From Labrus mixtus (lineage: Eukaryota > Chordata > Actinopteri > Labriformes > Labridae), in assembly GCF_963584025.1 (NCBI RefSeq), contig NC_083616.1, forward strand, positions 20,304,841 through 20,368,840: 64,000 bases of DNA, in the 5' to 3' direction. The position numbers and the translations under genes were made by a program. Under the pieces are notes generated by a model. That model was not told the DNA's origin. It searched no databases and saw only the letters and a program-made list of their open reading frames with translations. Positions 43,480 through 56,929 of the stretch are shown in pieces. Numbering within the stretch: the stretch's first letter is position 1; each line of letters begins with the position of its first letter.

Positions 43480-44285
43480 TTTTATATCTGTAATGAGAAG
43501 AATGAAAACCATTTGAAAACAACATTACAATTATTTAACCAATGCCTTTGCCTGAGTGCATTCAAGTTCAAGCTCCAGTAAATTCATCAAAACTTTGGAG
43601 ACAAACATCATGTGTGTGCAGACTCTTGAGGGCATTTTGTCTTTTATTTTTTTTAATTTTTTTAAAAGTACTAATAAAGGGGTGCAGAGGGGCAGTATAT
43701 TTCACCAATGTGGTATCAGAACAGGATAGAGCCACGAGCAACATACATTAGAGACGGCAATGATCAACAAGAAACAGGGCAGACACATGTCGAGATGTGA
43801 GTTTGATGTACTGGAGTGCAGTTCTTGACTATGGATGTTAGTTTGGGATCCACTTAAGTTAATGGAGAAGGAATGTGAAGTTGTATTTGGTTGAACAAAA
43901 GGCTGCAGAGTTCTTGTGGCTGATGTAGGGTCTCAGGTACGGAGACCTTATTGTCCAGACTGGTAGCATTACAGTATTGTCAACAGTGAAAGACAGGCCT
44001 CAACAAGGCCCTTGTTTCCCCCGGTGTAACAAGCTCTGTCTTGCCAAGATCCAGCTCTGCATGACATCCACTCTGAGATATCTGTCAGACAAGCAGTGAA
44101 GCGTTATCCCACCTTAGTATCAGTAGCAGGGAATCACAGTGTGTGCAGTGGTGTCGTAGACTTGTAACAGTTACAAGGGTTTGTGTGTAGAACAAATTCA
44201 ATGTGGGTCTGGTGTATGGTTTGAAACCAATAGAAAATAAGTGATATGGAGGTGTCATAAAGATGTGAAAACAATCTGAAAGGCC
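43480..44285. other. Intergenic, no gene seen
   Basis: Unremarkable sequence with a T-rich run at 43645-43665. I see no gene signature. Confidence 0.5.
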
Positions 44286-44339
44286 TGTTGAGTGTCATAC
44301 AGACTTCCTATATCTCTCCAATGTTTGCTGCTTTTACCT

Positions 44340-44850
44340 CGTCGTTTTTTCCTCCTCTGCTCTCTTCATGTCTGGCTGTATCAGCTAATAAAAGACCAAG
44401 TAACTTTTTTTTTTTTTTACTTCCCCTTATCTTTCTCCCTCCTTCCGTCACTCTCACTCTCTTTTTCTGTCACTATTTAGGTGCATCCCTCTCCTTCTCT
44501 GCTTCCTTAACCCCGCTCCTATCCATTGCATTGCCAGTATTTAGGGCCCTGGTTAACAAGCTATTTAAGCCCCATCTTCTCTCCACCCTAATCACACATG
44601 CAATATTCATACATGGCTGTCACTCATGCGGGCACATTAAGGCTCTCGTTCCTTCTCCGCTCTCCTCTTCCCACTCCTTTTTCTGATCCCCCTCCTTCAT
44701 CTCCTCGTCTTCACCGCTCTCCTTCCTCCTCTCCTGCCCACTCTCATCTCTCTGTCTCCCGCTTCCATTTTCTCCCACTTCCTCTCTGCCTCTTCTTCCC
44801 TCTCAACCATTCAATCTCCTCCTCTGTTCCCATCTGCACACACAGAGAGA
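44340..44850 (+). repeat. Pyrimidine-rich tract
   Basis: About 500 bases with strong C+T excess on the plus strand. It gives a proline-, serine- and leucine-rich frame (44288-44686 and 44598-44915) that is a composition artefact. Confidence 0.7.
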
Positions 44851-44939
44851 GCGAGACATCTAAAGTCTTTTTATGTGATCGACGGGGAGGAAGAAAACGG
44901 TTTCTCCTTTCATAGAGATGCCACATGCAGGTTCTGCTT

Positions 44940-46680
44940 ATTAATAATGATCTGCTGTAATTCAGCTCTGATGATACGTTCTAATTACAAATATAACTCT
45001 CACATTCAAGTCTAAACCCAATGGACCTGCTTGGTGTTTTATTAAAGTCTGCACGCTTGATTGCCGACAAATGACTGTTGACGTAACCTACAAAAGCATC
45101 TTAAGGAGAAAAATCGCAGACTGTTACCAAAGAATGAATCACAGTTCTACAAACATTTTTGTCTTGAAAGTAATATTCACATGGATTTTTTTTCATACAA
45201 GGTGCAATATGATTCAAGATTTGAAAAGTTCTTCCACAATACAAGTGTACTTATACATTGAAACAGTAAATTCGATGTGATTACAACATTTGAGTCCTAA
45301 ACCGTGACCTTTAAAACGCTGCTCTAACAACATTCCATTTTTGACATGATTTTAGTTGCAGAAATCTGCAGCTCTTAAAGGAACCATTAGTGAAGTCAGC
45401 CATTTAATGCCGGGAAAAAGGTCTAATTTGCGATCATAACATTTTGGACCTGGCTGAGGACACAGTAGAGAGTATATGGATGTAGTATATCGTTTTACGT
45501 CACGACAATAAGATTTCACTTCAAACCTTCACTCATAACCCCCCCACCAAGCCTTGGAGATTGCACCATGGATGCAGGCATAGGCAACATTTACAATCAT
45601 TCATCTGACTGCCATAGAGAGAAGTGTGATTCATCACTTGAAACAAAAATGGTTCTACATCTTGCAGGCTACTAAATGTTTAAAATGAGCTGTACACCAC
45701 TTGGCTCTATGTATGTCGCCACTGTTTGACTCTGGTGATGAGAGTGTCATTAAACAAATCTTGTGCTGACTTTGCTTGCTGAGTTGGATTGGAACTTGGC
45801 AAGTTGTGCCATCAGCTGCTATCTAGTAAATGTCTGCAACCTATTCCTCCTTAATGGAGCGTTGAATATGTTGACAGAGGAAACTTAATCAAAGAGATTG
45901 TTGAAAATAGCGAACACAAGTGACAGTTTTCTTCCTATCTAACTCAACAGCTCTATGTTCCCTAAAAAGTAAATCAGTGCAGTTTGTTCATAGGCAACAG
46001 TAAAATGAGCAAATCACATTTGATGCCTTAAGTTACCACTGACGTCTTGTCCAGAGAAAGTTTAAGAAATACAAAACACTCCTCCACAAGAACATTGTGT
46101 TTCTTGATAACATGCTTAAGAATATTTTGAGTGAAAAATCAGGTTGTTGTTCTAACGTAAAAATGAACTGTTTTATGTTTCCACCACGACAGATTTATGT
46201 TTCCATAGATTAAGCTGCATAGTTTAAATAAAATAAAATGTATCTGTAGTCTGACTGGGCTGGCACTAAAGTGGAATAAAATGGAGGCATCGTTGGTATT
46301 GTCAGTATCACCTGGGCTTTCCTGACTTTGGCAGATCAACGTGTCTTCTGTGCTCTTCTGCGATTGCAGATGTGCTTGAACGGATGCATATTATCAATTG
46401 CTATCTCAAAACGGGTTTGGCTTTATCCGCACCCCTGTCTCTCTCTTTTTTCAAACATGATGCCTTTTGCGTTTAGAGTTGGGTATGTGAAACTGAAAAC
46501 TGTCCAGTGGCAGCGGTGTTTCAGTTAATTTGACATACTGGGCTGCTGTTTAATGAATCCTGTCTCCCTTTAATTGGTTAGAAATTTCTCATTGAAAGCA
46601 ATATGCAGAAAACTGTTCCGTCTAATAAGTCTCCCTTCCACTCTCTCTGAGTCTCCCTCACTTGCTCACCCAGCAGTAGT
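44940..46680. other. Intergenic, no gene seen
   Basis: AT-rich single-copy-looking sequence. No RNA gene or repeat with clear ends was recognised. Confidence 0.5.
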
Positions 46681-46689
46681 CTCCCAGTT

Positions 46690-46905
46690 AACGGCACATT
46701 GCTAATCAACACGAGTGTGGATGGGTATCCAAATGCAATCACAGACAATTATACTCCTTGCAGTGCTTGTGTGCCATTGTGTGTATGAGTGTGTATTTTT
46801 TTTTTCAGTGTGTACATTTTTGCCCGTTAGGATGTGACGCACTGATTAGCCGTCAACTCTAATGCTGCCTGACTGCCAGTCACACAGACAACAACAAAAA
46901 AAGGA
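46690..46905 (+). repeat. Diverged duplicated segment, copy 1
   Basis: The words attgctaatca, atccaaatgcaatcacagac and aattatactcc, then a GT-rich stretch and actgccagtcacacagacaa, recur in order at 50530-50720. There is no coding signal. Confidence 0.55.
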
Positions 46906-46940
46906 TACACACACACACAAACACCCCCACACGATGACAC

Positions 46941-46942
<2 letters not shown>

Positions 46943-47016
<74 letters not shown>
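46943..47016. repeat. (CA)n microsatellite
   Basis: About 70 bases of CA directly after the duplicated segment. Confidence 0.95.
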
Positions 47017-47019
47017 TCA

Positions 47020-49980
47020 ATTTGTGCTAATACACTCAAGATACTTGTCACAGTCATGGTCATAACAGCGGGATAAACATCAGCTAAGTCAGTTAAATGA
47101 AATAACTGAAAGAGCGGAGAAAATAGGAGAATAACAACCTTCATCAGCTGAATATAGTTTTTTTTTTTTGGGTAACTTTCTTGGCTTTTGTTTCAGCTTC
47201 CTTTGCCTTCACAGTATTTTTAAATTAGACTTTTATAGCCTGTATTTTGCGAATTCAGCTGCAGTCATCCATTTCAGCAGCACTGTGTCTCCTTTTGCTC
47301 GTGTAAATACTGAGCAGCCTAGTCCATTCTCATACATGCTGACCCAGTTGTGTGACATGCTCGCCCACCATCTGCCACACTCTTTTATTGTTATTTATAC
47401 GTTATTATGGTGATGCTGCTATTTTGGGACGGTGTGCAGAGTTATGGTAAAGAGGAAGTTCAAAAGAGAGAAGAGCTGCTGTAGTTGGCACGTTTTTTTT
47501 TTTTGGGGGGCACAAAATGACCATACTGATATATTCCACATATGTGGCAGTTTATTTTTTAAGTACAGATGCGTCAACATAAAGTACATAGAAGTGCTGA
47601 TATTTTTGGAGCCTGCACTCTGTTTGAAAACATTAACTCCCAACTCACTGGCATTTCAAAAGCGTCCCCTCCTCGTGCCGCAACACACACAGGGCAAAAC
47701 ACACGCAAACCATGTAACACTGCTGGTGACTAATTCTTCAACACAGTCGAACCTCCAGAGATTAGAGGACGCCTCTTACCCCATTACACACAGATTTGCA
47801 GACTCATTATACTTTTTTTTTCCCAAGTTTGACATTTTGTCGTTTCTCCTCTACATTCAATCTCTGCTGAGGTTAGATTCTGTATTACGCTCTCTTGTTT
47901 CAATGGTAGTACGTGACTGAAAGTTAGTAAGTCATAAAGTCATGTTTTCATGATGCCCTTTTTTTTATTTGGAAGTTTTGTTGGAATGTTTTAAAGTGGG
48001 TTTATAATTTCATGGTTTAGCAGAGAGGGTGAAGTTAGTAGTTATGTTGTGGAGGACTTCATTGTAGAGCAAAGTTCAACATCTAATATACCTTACAAAT
48101 ACTCTGCCTCCTTATTTAACTTCATCAAAATGTTGACTATTACAACCTTAGGTTTACCTACCAACCAATTATTATAATAAAGCTAATTACCAAGTTCACA
48201 ATATCAACAGAATAGCTGAGAGTTACAAACTTAGAAAAGGTAACATTTAGGTGCAGGGGAACCTCTAACCTTAAAGCTAAACTAAGTTAACTGAAAACAG
48301 AAGAGAAAATCTATCTGGTCCTACCCAAGAAGAATTTATCTGCATAACAAAGTCTGATCTCAAATGTACAATTTACATTTTGTTTTTTACCTGTGCACAG
48401 TAGGAATAATGACGCTGTGGTTAAACTAAACTGCTTGATGCTTAGCCAATCTACAGTAAAAACAACAATAAACAAAATAGACGTTGGTGTTCCAGCCAAA
48501 AAATATAATCATCTCATTTAACTCTCACCAAGGAAGCAATTTCCCCAAATGTCAATCCTTTGCTTGAATGATTGTTTACTATAAAAGGTTAGAAGTGCAT
48601 TGAGTTTATGAAGTATATCAAAGCAAATCTTTTCCACCCTCATAAAAGCTCAGCTCTGTAGCTCTGAAGAGACATTTAAGACTACATTATTTAGTTAAAC
48701 ATTACAACATTACTGAACGATAAGCAGGTTCCAATAAAGACTTCATGACATCATGTAACTGCCGAATCAGTGATTTGTAGAGAGTGTAACAGATATACTT
48801 TTTTACTTATCCTATCCTTGACAGCAGGTTTTTAAGAAGAACAAACCATTACATGGTTCCATGCTGTGTGGTTACAACAGGAGATATTAAGAATTATGCC
48901 ATGTAGCGCTCCACATCCTTGTTTAAACACAGTTGTGTTCACATCTCCCACGGACCATGATTGAGTACATATGAATCATGTCCAACACCACCTCTTCAAG
49001 CAGACTTGGGCACGGCGAACGATCACAGAAGTGTATGTTCACTTGAACCAGACTTTTCGGGTTAAGTGTTCTTGAAGTGGGCCCAGGTCCGGTATGTGAA
49101 ACCACTGATGGAAAAAAACTATTTGAACAGATTCTCAGACCTGACTGAAAAAAACCCCCCATTTTGTCCTGATTCACGTGGACCCGTTAACCCTCGTCTC
49201 ACTTCACCATCAGTTTAATGTGAGTAATAACAGCTAGCTTAGCTCTTTTTAAGAAGGATACAGTCAACATGCTGTGGACGCAACTTTCAAGCAGAGCTTT
49301 TTTTGTGTGAAAAAACACATTGCTTTCTAAATCATTAATAATGTTTCCAAATCAATATTTTGTGTTAAATTATTGATTCTTAAGTAAGTAGCCATGTATT
49401 AAGCGGAGTAATGTATATTGAGCAGGTTTTTATAGCAGAGAAACCCTTTCATGGTGATACATGACAGTCTCATCCTGTTGGGGTTCCAATCCACAATAAT
49501 ACCTGCTCACTATTATCCCTTACTTATTGTATAATTTTGCTTCTGAAGGTTTATAGCAAATGGTCAATAATAAACTTTAAACTTTCCTGCCTGCAGGCAT
49601 CATAGTACCCAAGTGAATGCTGCTTTTCTTTCCCCTTGGTGGATGCCTTGTTTAGCAATGAAGCTCTGTGTTTCCAAAGTGGTACACATGTAGTACATTG
49701 TGATAATGAGTCTTAGCAAGCTCATTGAGCAGCTGTTGAGTGTAATTAGTATTTAATCTCGGAGAGGAGAGTGCTGTGAATATCCACACTTTGATCAACA
49801 CAACCAGCCCATTATCTCATGTCCTCTCATTTCATTTTCTCCTTCCTTCATTTATGCGACTCCTCCTCCTCTTTTCCTTCTCTCCTGTTCCCCCACTTGT
49901 TTGCTCTCCCAGAGGAGCAGGAGCTGTTTGCATCTTAATGAAGGAGAAATTCCCTTTATTTCTCCTTTCTCTCTGCCTTT
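47020..49980. other. Intergenic, no gene seen
   Basis: A 162-codon open frame (47432-47920, + strand) crosses T8-T10 runs and has no recognised motif. I do not call it a gene. The rest is AT-rich. Confidence 0.5.
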
Positions 49981-49992
49981 CTGTTTGTTTCT

Positions 49993-49993
49993 G

Positions 49994-50038
<45 letters not shown>
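49993..50038. repeat. (TC)n microsatellite in a pyrimidine-rich block
   Basis: CT run inside a C+T-rich block that spans about 49820-50060. Confidence 0.93.
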
Positions 50039-50042
<4 letters not shown>

Positions 50043-50529
50043 TCTTTCTGTCTCACAGGGAATTTAACAGCTTTATTACATTATTGTATAATTAGTATGA
50101 TAATATCTTTACATGCTAAAGGCCAAAATGTACCACACAGTCTTACTAATGCCCTGTGGCAACCTGCAGTCTTCTGACAGACACATTTTCTAAAACTCAT
50201 AAAAACTATGAAATAAGCTGTTTTTCTCCCAAGCAAACCCTTTGGCATGACAGAGAATCTGCCACTGTAGTGGGTAACAGTGGAAACAACAACAACATCA
50301 ACAACAACTCAGAGTGCTTGTATTGTCTTGAAGTTATAAGGAGACAATCTGCAAGTCAGACAATGTCTCAAAGACTCTACACTGCTCAGACATTTGTCAG
50401 ATTTGCTGGAAACAGAAGTTACATAAGGACAGACAGAAGCGGTGGAAAAGATCAGTATAGCACGATACTTTGGTGACTTGATAGATCCTCGGTTTGAGGA
50501 ACAGGGGATCCAACAGAGATTTGTGCCAC

Positions 50530-50720
50530 AGTGCTAATCAGTAGACGCATGGGCAGGTATTCAAATGCAATCACTGACAATTATATTCTGCACCATGTGT
50601 GTTATATAAATGTGTGTATGTGTGCTGGTGTGTGTGTTTGTGTGTATGTGATTATCTAGTGTCTTGCTGATTATTTATCAATCCTCATGGTGCCAAACTG
50701 ACTGTCAGTCAGACAACAAG
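50530..50720 (+). repeat. Diverged duplicated segment, copy 2
   Basis: Matches 46690-46905 in order: agtgctaatcag, attcaaatgcaatcactgac, aattatattctg, a GT-rich stretch, then actgtcagtcagacaaca. Many differences suggest an old duplication or an old repeat family. Confidence 0.55.
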
Positions 50721-50724
50721 CCGA

Positions 50725-53700
50725 AAGCAAGAACCACCGTGTGTCTGCATATAGCCATGCATACATATAACTTAAGAAACTGTTTTCTGTTTTTCTAGTT
50801 GTCTCCACAAATATTTTAATGTGTATGTAGGTTTATTAATATCTGAAATCCACACGTGATATGTTGTTAGTTTTTCTATTTCTTCTTTTACTTGTCCATC
50901 TTTGTTATCTTTGTCTTTTTGTTAAGTGCGACATAAATATACTCTATTATTTGTTATTCCATTTACATTACAAAATGCATTATTGCACCATGTAAAGTTT
51001 ATGCACTGACTTGTGTGGTTTAAGTGTGCAGAGATGCATGTTTGCATTTATGCTTGTGTGCAAGTTTATGTATTTTTATGTAGACCTGCATGCACTTCAG
51101 AACTTTCACTTCACTTGGTGTCATTCTACCACTGCAGGCAGGTGATTTTAATGCTTTCCATTTTGCTCCATTTTGTTCAGCTTGCAGCTGAAAACAGCAT
51201 AGTGAGGGCTGATAGAGTGAAAAAGCAGAGGTGAGGACCAGAAATAAGCCAGTGCCTGAGATGTGGCTGTGGGCTGGAAAAAAGCCAGCATCTGCATAAG
51301 AATTAAAAAAACATATATAATTAACATTCGCTGGCCTGTCCCCTGTAATTTTGTGTACCCTCAGCAATGATGGTTATTTGTGCCGCTTCCACTTGTTTGT
51401 TTGCCTGTGATTAATTACTATGAAAAGGTGGCATTCCAGTAGCAGAGTTTATCTTGGACTATTTTTTAAATTCAGAGACCAAATGAATTTTCATTCAGAG
51501 AGTAAACGTATAACAGTAGCACTTGATGTAAAAGTAGTCTTACTTACAGAGAGGAGTCTGTCTTTATACTGTATTCTCCCTATCCTCCCCACTGCTGCAT
51601 TTGACTTTGTTTTGCTTTTTCGAATCATGTCACTCTGCAAAACACGAACAACATCCTTGGAGCTAGCAACCTACATGCTGAAAATAAGTTTTGAAAAAGA
51701 TTTGGATCATGAAGTAAGGCAGCCCCACTTTGTTCTTTTGTTGATTCCATCATTTAGGCATTTTAATGTCAGGGATCACCTCCCTATGTTTTGTTCCCCC
51801 AAACAATTCCCCTCTGCACACTATTTTGTAATGGAACCCATTTTTCATCCTGGTCTTAAAGCTGTCGAAAATGATTGAGACTGGTGACAGAAATACCAAC
51901 TACCCAGACTTTTCCTACCACAAGTGAGGAGTTATGGGGTCAAGATGCACTACGTAAAGGAGTTCTGTAATGCAAGCCTAATGCAGGGGAACTAAAGGTC
52001 TACTAGGTAGATAAGAGGGGTTGTGGGTACTGTAAATATATAAAAAACGTATTTTATGTTAACAAACAGGGTTTCTGCAGTATACCCAAAATGAGCATTT
52101 TTTTGGTTGTGGCTCGAATACAGCATATGTTGCATTAGGATCAACTAGTGTCACTCTGACACCGAACATTTGAAATGCTTACTGCAGTCCAAATACAAAA
52201 CATCTTAGAACGCTGTCTCCCCTGCTCCCTCCTCCCTAAAGTCGATTAGTCACAGCTATGTTGCAGACACTGAAGCTTCAGTGTTTAGCCAGCTCTGCAC
52301 CTGTCTCGAAACCTTTCTACGTTCTAACTTCTCTCCATTTTTCCAAAGCATCTCTTATATTTATCCTAGTTTAACCATGTTTCTGTTCAGGGAGCTTATT
52401 AGAAAAATGCAGAGGCTTTTTAGGTCGGGAACAGTATATACAAACCTGTTCTCCCACTTCAATCTCTGCAACACCTGTTGTTTTGCCGTTTGCCTATAGC
52501 AAACAGAGGGACATCAAAAACAGTTGTGTCAGGGTGATTTAAAAACCGCCTAAAACAAGAATTGAAACTCTGAGGAGGTACTGGCTGCTGCATTGTTGTC
52601 AAAGAAACCAGCACTTCAACAAATCATATTTCCTTAATGTCTAGTGATGTAGTAAGGTCATTATATGATTTCATTCAGTCGATATCTTACATATTGGGCC
52701 TTTAAACTATATTTTTCAAGGACAAGAATAAGCTGTGAGGCCAAAATGATAGATGTTTTTGGGATCCCTCGTTCCTTTCATTAAGTCACATGTTTATTAA
52801 AACATTTAAAAAATCAGAGCTTCTGAAAAGTGAACAACACTGAAGGCAACACAAGTTAATGAAGTTGATTACTTCAATAACACACATTTCCCTTTTTTTA
52901 TATAACCAGATTATTTTGAATATTGTATTAATATGGTCACATTTAAATGCCATTCCTTGTATTGAATTCTGCAGCTGATTTACAGTAGAGACATAGTATA
53001 TCCTGAAAGGAGTATAAGTGCTAAAGTCACTGTAAAATAATAAAACACCTCAAACTAAAGGAGGCAAACTGTTACATAAGTTTTTGTTTATTACCTTTTT
53101 TGTCTCCCGTCACAATTACTTGTCTGACACAAATATTGATTTTATTGCATTAAGAAAAAATCAACAGGAAAGTAAAGCAGACAGGCAATCAGAATACCGA
53201 CCCAAATAGACAAACAGGAGACGAGGAAATAATTAAACAGGAAAAAACAGAGACAGGTGACAATAGAGAGGAGGGAAGAATGGAAAAAAAAGACCAACAA
53301 GTGGCTGAATGTTGTTCACAGTATGTAAATAACCCATGTTTCTTTCTTTTCTTTTTCTGGTGAACAGCTTTGGTAACGCTGCTTCTGAACAACCTACCAA
53401 AATAAAAGAAAACAGTTAATATGGCAAGAAAAAAAAACAGAAATAGGGGACTTAAATGTAAGAAGAGAGAGAAGAAGTCCCCCAGATATGATAAGGGTAA
53501 GAGATAATTATATATTATATATTATATTATATACAGAGAATGATTGTGTTCATTAGTTTGAGCTGTGTGTGTGGTAGAACAGAGCAGAACTGATGTAGAC
53601 TTATAATTACACAAACTGCTTTTGGAGAAGTAATAACCCAGAGTGGCTGAAACTTTGAGCCATGCAGCGGCTTTTCTAAGGCTCATTTTTATAAGGAATA

Positions 53701-55900
53701 TGTTCTAGCAAATTACACAAAGAGAGAAATGGTAAAAGGGAATAAAAGACTAAAAGTTAATGTATCTGAAATGTATCCTTAGAAAAAAGCTGAAAAAGCT
53801 CCGGGCTAGAAATAGAGGCTTTCTGTTGTCTTTAATTCAATATATTGAGGTTTAGTCTTCCATGATGTACCTATCCTGTGTAATGTCATAGCAGCAATGT
53901 TCAGGGTTGAAAGATTAAGCTTGTTTGGATGTGACAAAAACTGCAGTTCCTTGTGCGGCCACTTGTGGCTGTCTTCCAAAGTGAGCACATCCCCATTAGA
54001 CCCCATATCCAAATGCCAACCTCTTACCCATTTGTGTTATTGGTTTTCTGTTTTTCACATTGCTTGTTAGCTCATTCAATGTTTGATATTTATATGTGAT
54101 GTTTGGCAGCCGGTGTATGGGAATCAGGATGTTGCTGGCTTTTCCCTAAACAGAGTACAATGGACAGCATGAAAAGACTAATTTTTTTTAAAGTTGTGTC
54201 AATTCATGTTGCTCACCTGCTGCTCCCTCTCGCACTAAAGAAGCAAATGAGCAGCATTCTACATATTCCCATAGCTTATTGCGTTGAATAAATAATGTCT
54301 TTAAAAAAGCTAACAACACTAATATAATCTCTTTCACAGGAAAACATGGTTAACTAGCTCATTGACCAGGTGAGGACAGAATAGCTTTTATGTTTGCTAG
54401 CCCCCTTCGCTCATCAGCAGTGATGTAACCAGTGGTAGATGTAACAGACGGCACATCTACGGTTGACGGTAATGTCACACTCTCACGACTTCTCTCCTCT
54501 CAGTCTTTTGGTTCATGTATTTTGTTTTCTTATTTTGCACATTACGCTCTTTTAATCCCATGATACTGAGTGAGCTACAGTCTGTGGAGCGTGCTGTCTG
54601 TCAGATGGATCTCACAGACACACACACATGCACACACACATACTTAAGCTGTCTCTTCTTGCTCTGATTGTCAATGAAGGCTCTTCGTGACGGTACATAT
54701 TTCTTTCAAAGATTCAGCATCAGATGCTTCATTTTGATGTAAGACTTAAAGAAGGCTGCATTGGACGGAAAATTCCACCTTAATATCAAATAGGATTTTT
54801 AGTCAATATGACGAGAATCAAGCAAACTTAATTCGATTTTTATTTCTGTGTCTTATCTTTAGCTTATTATTGATTTATCAGCAAAAGGAATAGCCTGAGC
54901 CTGAGTCCGTTTTTGATATCAGGTTCTCCTGTGCTTCCTGCTTTATGATACCTGATTCCACGATGTTTTATTGAAACCTGCATCATTTATTGCTTTCCAA
55001 TTAGAGAAGAGGCTGCTGCGATTGTTTCAAAGCACCCTTGTGGATGGATACGGCAACTGATTAGGACGCTGTCTAAAGACCAATATCTGCCAATTAAAGG
55101 GCCATTGCATCTTTTTTTATGCAGTTTATGGTTCATACTTTATACTAGTTTGACTGTAATGCAAAAAAAGTCAATGTTGGTTTTTTTTAAAAAAAGAAAA
55201 AAATGTAGTTCCAAAAGTTGTTGTTTTTTAGATAACAATGAAACAGAATGAAAATAACCTTTATGACCCAAGAAAAGCAAACCAGACCATCAGAGAGAAC
55301 ATTTTGTATTTCTCTATAGTTATTTGTATATGCCTGTCATCCTTGCCACAGGGTAGGTGTTACGTGAGGCGATTAACAGCACGCTGCAAAAACAGCCATT
55401 TAAAACTTTTTCCACACAGTAGCTGTATTGTGATTTGTACGTTAGACATTTCATTTAAAGAAGGATGTGCGTTTTAGTTCCACATGTACAGGACAAGATT
55501 AGACAAGAGATCAGAAGAACCATAGAGGGCATCAAAATCAAGACAACCCAAGAGTTCCTCACAGGAGCTTTAATATAACTGGGTGACATTTCATATCTTA
55601 ATAAAAACAGTTTTCAATACCTTTGATCTTAGCTTTATCAAACTCTTTCAAGAACCTTCATCCCGGAATAAACAAACACACACACATAAATATAAATAGA
55701 CTAACATCCAGGAACACATGCTGACAACAGGCCTAAAGGGAGACATCCTGCTCAAACACACATGCTATAATACTTCTGAGGTTTTTACAAGTAATCTACA
55801 CATCGTGTAGCACTGTGACTCACCAATGAATGCTTAATCATACCTGAGGAAGCTGAAACCCCCCCGCTAACAATAGTTGGAGGGTGTTATAAACAAAGCT
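50725..55900. other. Intergenic, no gene seen
   Basis: AT-rich, with a short TATATTATA run near 53508-53535 and a short CA run near 54618-54640. A 152-codon open frame at 51420-51878 (+) has no recognised family and I do not support it as a gene. Confidence 0.5.
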
Positions 55901-56020
55901 GAGCCCTGTCCTCGCCTTTCTGCATCTGTTTCCCCCAAGCAAGTCTACCTTCCCCTCCTCCTCTGTCTCCTTCTTTCTTTAATCCTATCACTTCTGTTTT
56001 TTACCCTCACATCCCCTCCC

Positions 56021-56023
<3 letters not shown>

Positions 56024-56054
<31 letters not shown>
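56024..56054. repeat. (CT)n microsatellite
   Basis: CT run at the end of a pyrimidine-rich block (about 55915-56060). Confidence 0.93.
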
Positions 56055-56056
<2 letters not shown>

Positions 56057-56515
56057 AAGGCTCTCCTGTTGCATTTTGGATCCATCTGTTGGGAGGAGAA
56101 GTAATGACGGCAAAGCTGAACAGCAACGTGAGGAATCAAGCAGAAGCACACTGCAGGCTTTAAAATGGGTCCAGGTGTAATGCCCAACCACCGCACCTCC
56201 AGGTTTCCTCAGCACCAATCACAACAAAGCAAACAAGCAAATAAACTGAGTTGTTTATTCGGCCTATTTTTTTTTTAATATGATCATCTGCCAGGGCCAC
56301 TGAAAGGTATTAAAACATGACACTATGTGAGCAAACTACTGCAGCCAGTAGTATTGTTTTTGTTCATTAGGTCTGTTTAGTTATTTTTGTGTCCTAGTTA
56401 TTCCTGTTGAGATGTTAGTAAAAACAAAAGAAAAAAAGGAGGATGTTGCCCTCCTTATATTGAAAGTCAATGTATTCCCTTCAATGTATTTTTTTAATCA
56501 GGTCAAAGCTCCTAC

Positions 56516-56917
56516 CAGAGCCGGCCCTAACCATTTTGGTGCCCTAGGCAAGATTTCAGCGGTTGCCCCTTAAATTGCAGCCAGTTTGACCACCAAAGAC
56601 AATATTCATAGACTTAAAGAAAACTGGCATACAGCTTTATATTTAACAGAATTTCTTTATTTTAAAATAAAAAATACTTCCAAACAAACATGAATAAAAT
56701 GGTAATGCCTCTAATGTGAAGTAGCCTAGTTGTGTTTTCATGGCTTCTTTCATAACATTGCTAATTAAAACCATGAAAATTATATTAAATAAATAATATT
56801 TAGTGATATTGAAACGCATTTTACTTCTATTTCTTCTTCTTATCTTCAACTTTTCTGCTGCACTCATTTGGCGCCCCTAACATTTCCCTATACTGCCTAT
56901 ACCACGGACCGGGCCTG
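56516..56917. mobile_element. Non-autonomous hAT element (402 bp)
   Basis: The same 8 bases, gctcctac, flank it exactly (56508-56515 and 56918-56925), the target duplication length of hAT elements. The ends start CAGAGCCGGCCC and, on the other strand, CAGGCCCGGTCC, imperfect inverted termini beginning CAG as in hAT. The interior has tttggtgccctaggcaagat and ttggcgcccctaac, and is AT-rich in the middle. No transposase frame. The intact target duplication suggests a fairly recent insertion. Confidence 0.85.
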
Positions 56918-56929
56918 GCTCCTACCCTG

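Noticed and set aside
44288..44915. Proline-, serine- and leucine-rich frames of 105-132 codons
   Set aside because: Composition artefact of a pyrimidine-rich tract; no domain, no splice context. The same holds for 49776-50177 and 61130-61760.
47432..47920. 162-codon open frame on the plus strand
   Set aside because: Crosses homopolymer T runs and has no recognisable motif, conserved start context or splice support.
51420..51878. 152-codon open frame on the plus strand
   Set aside because: No recognisable family and composition like the AT-rich surroundings.
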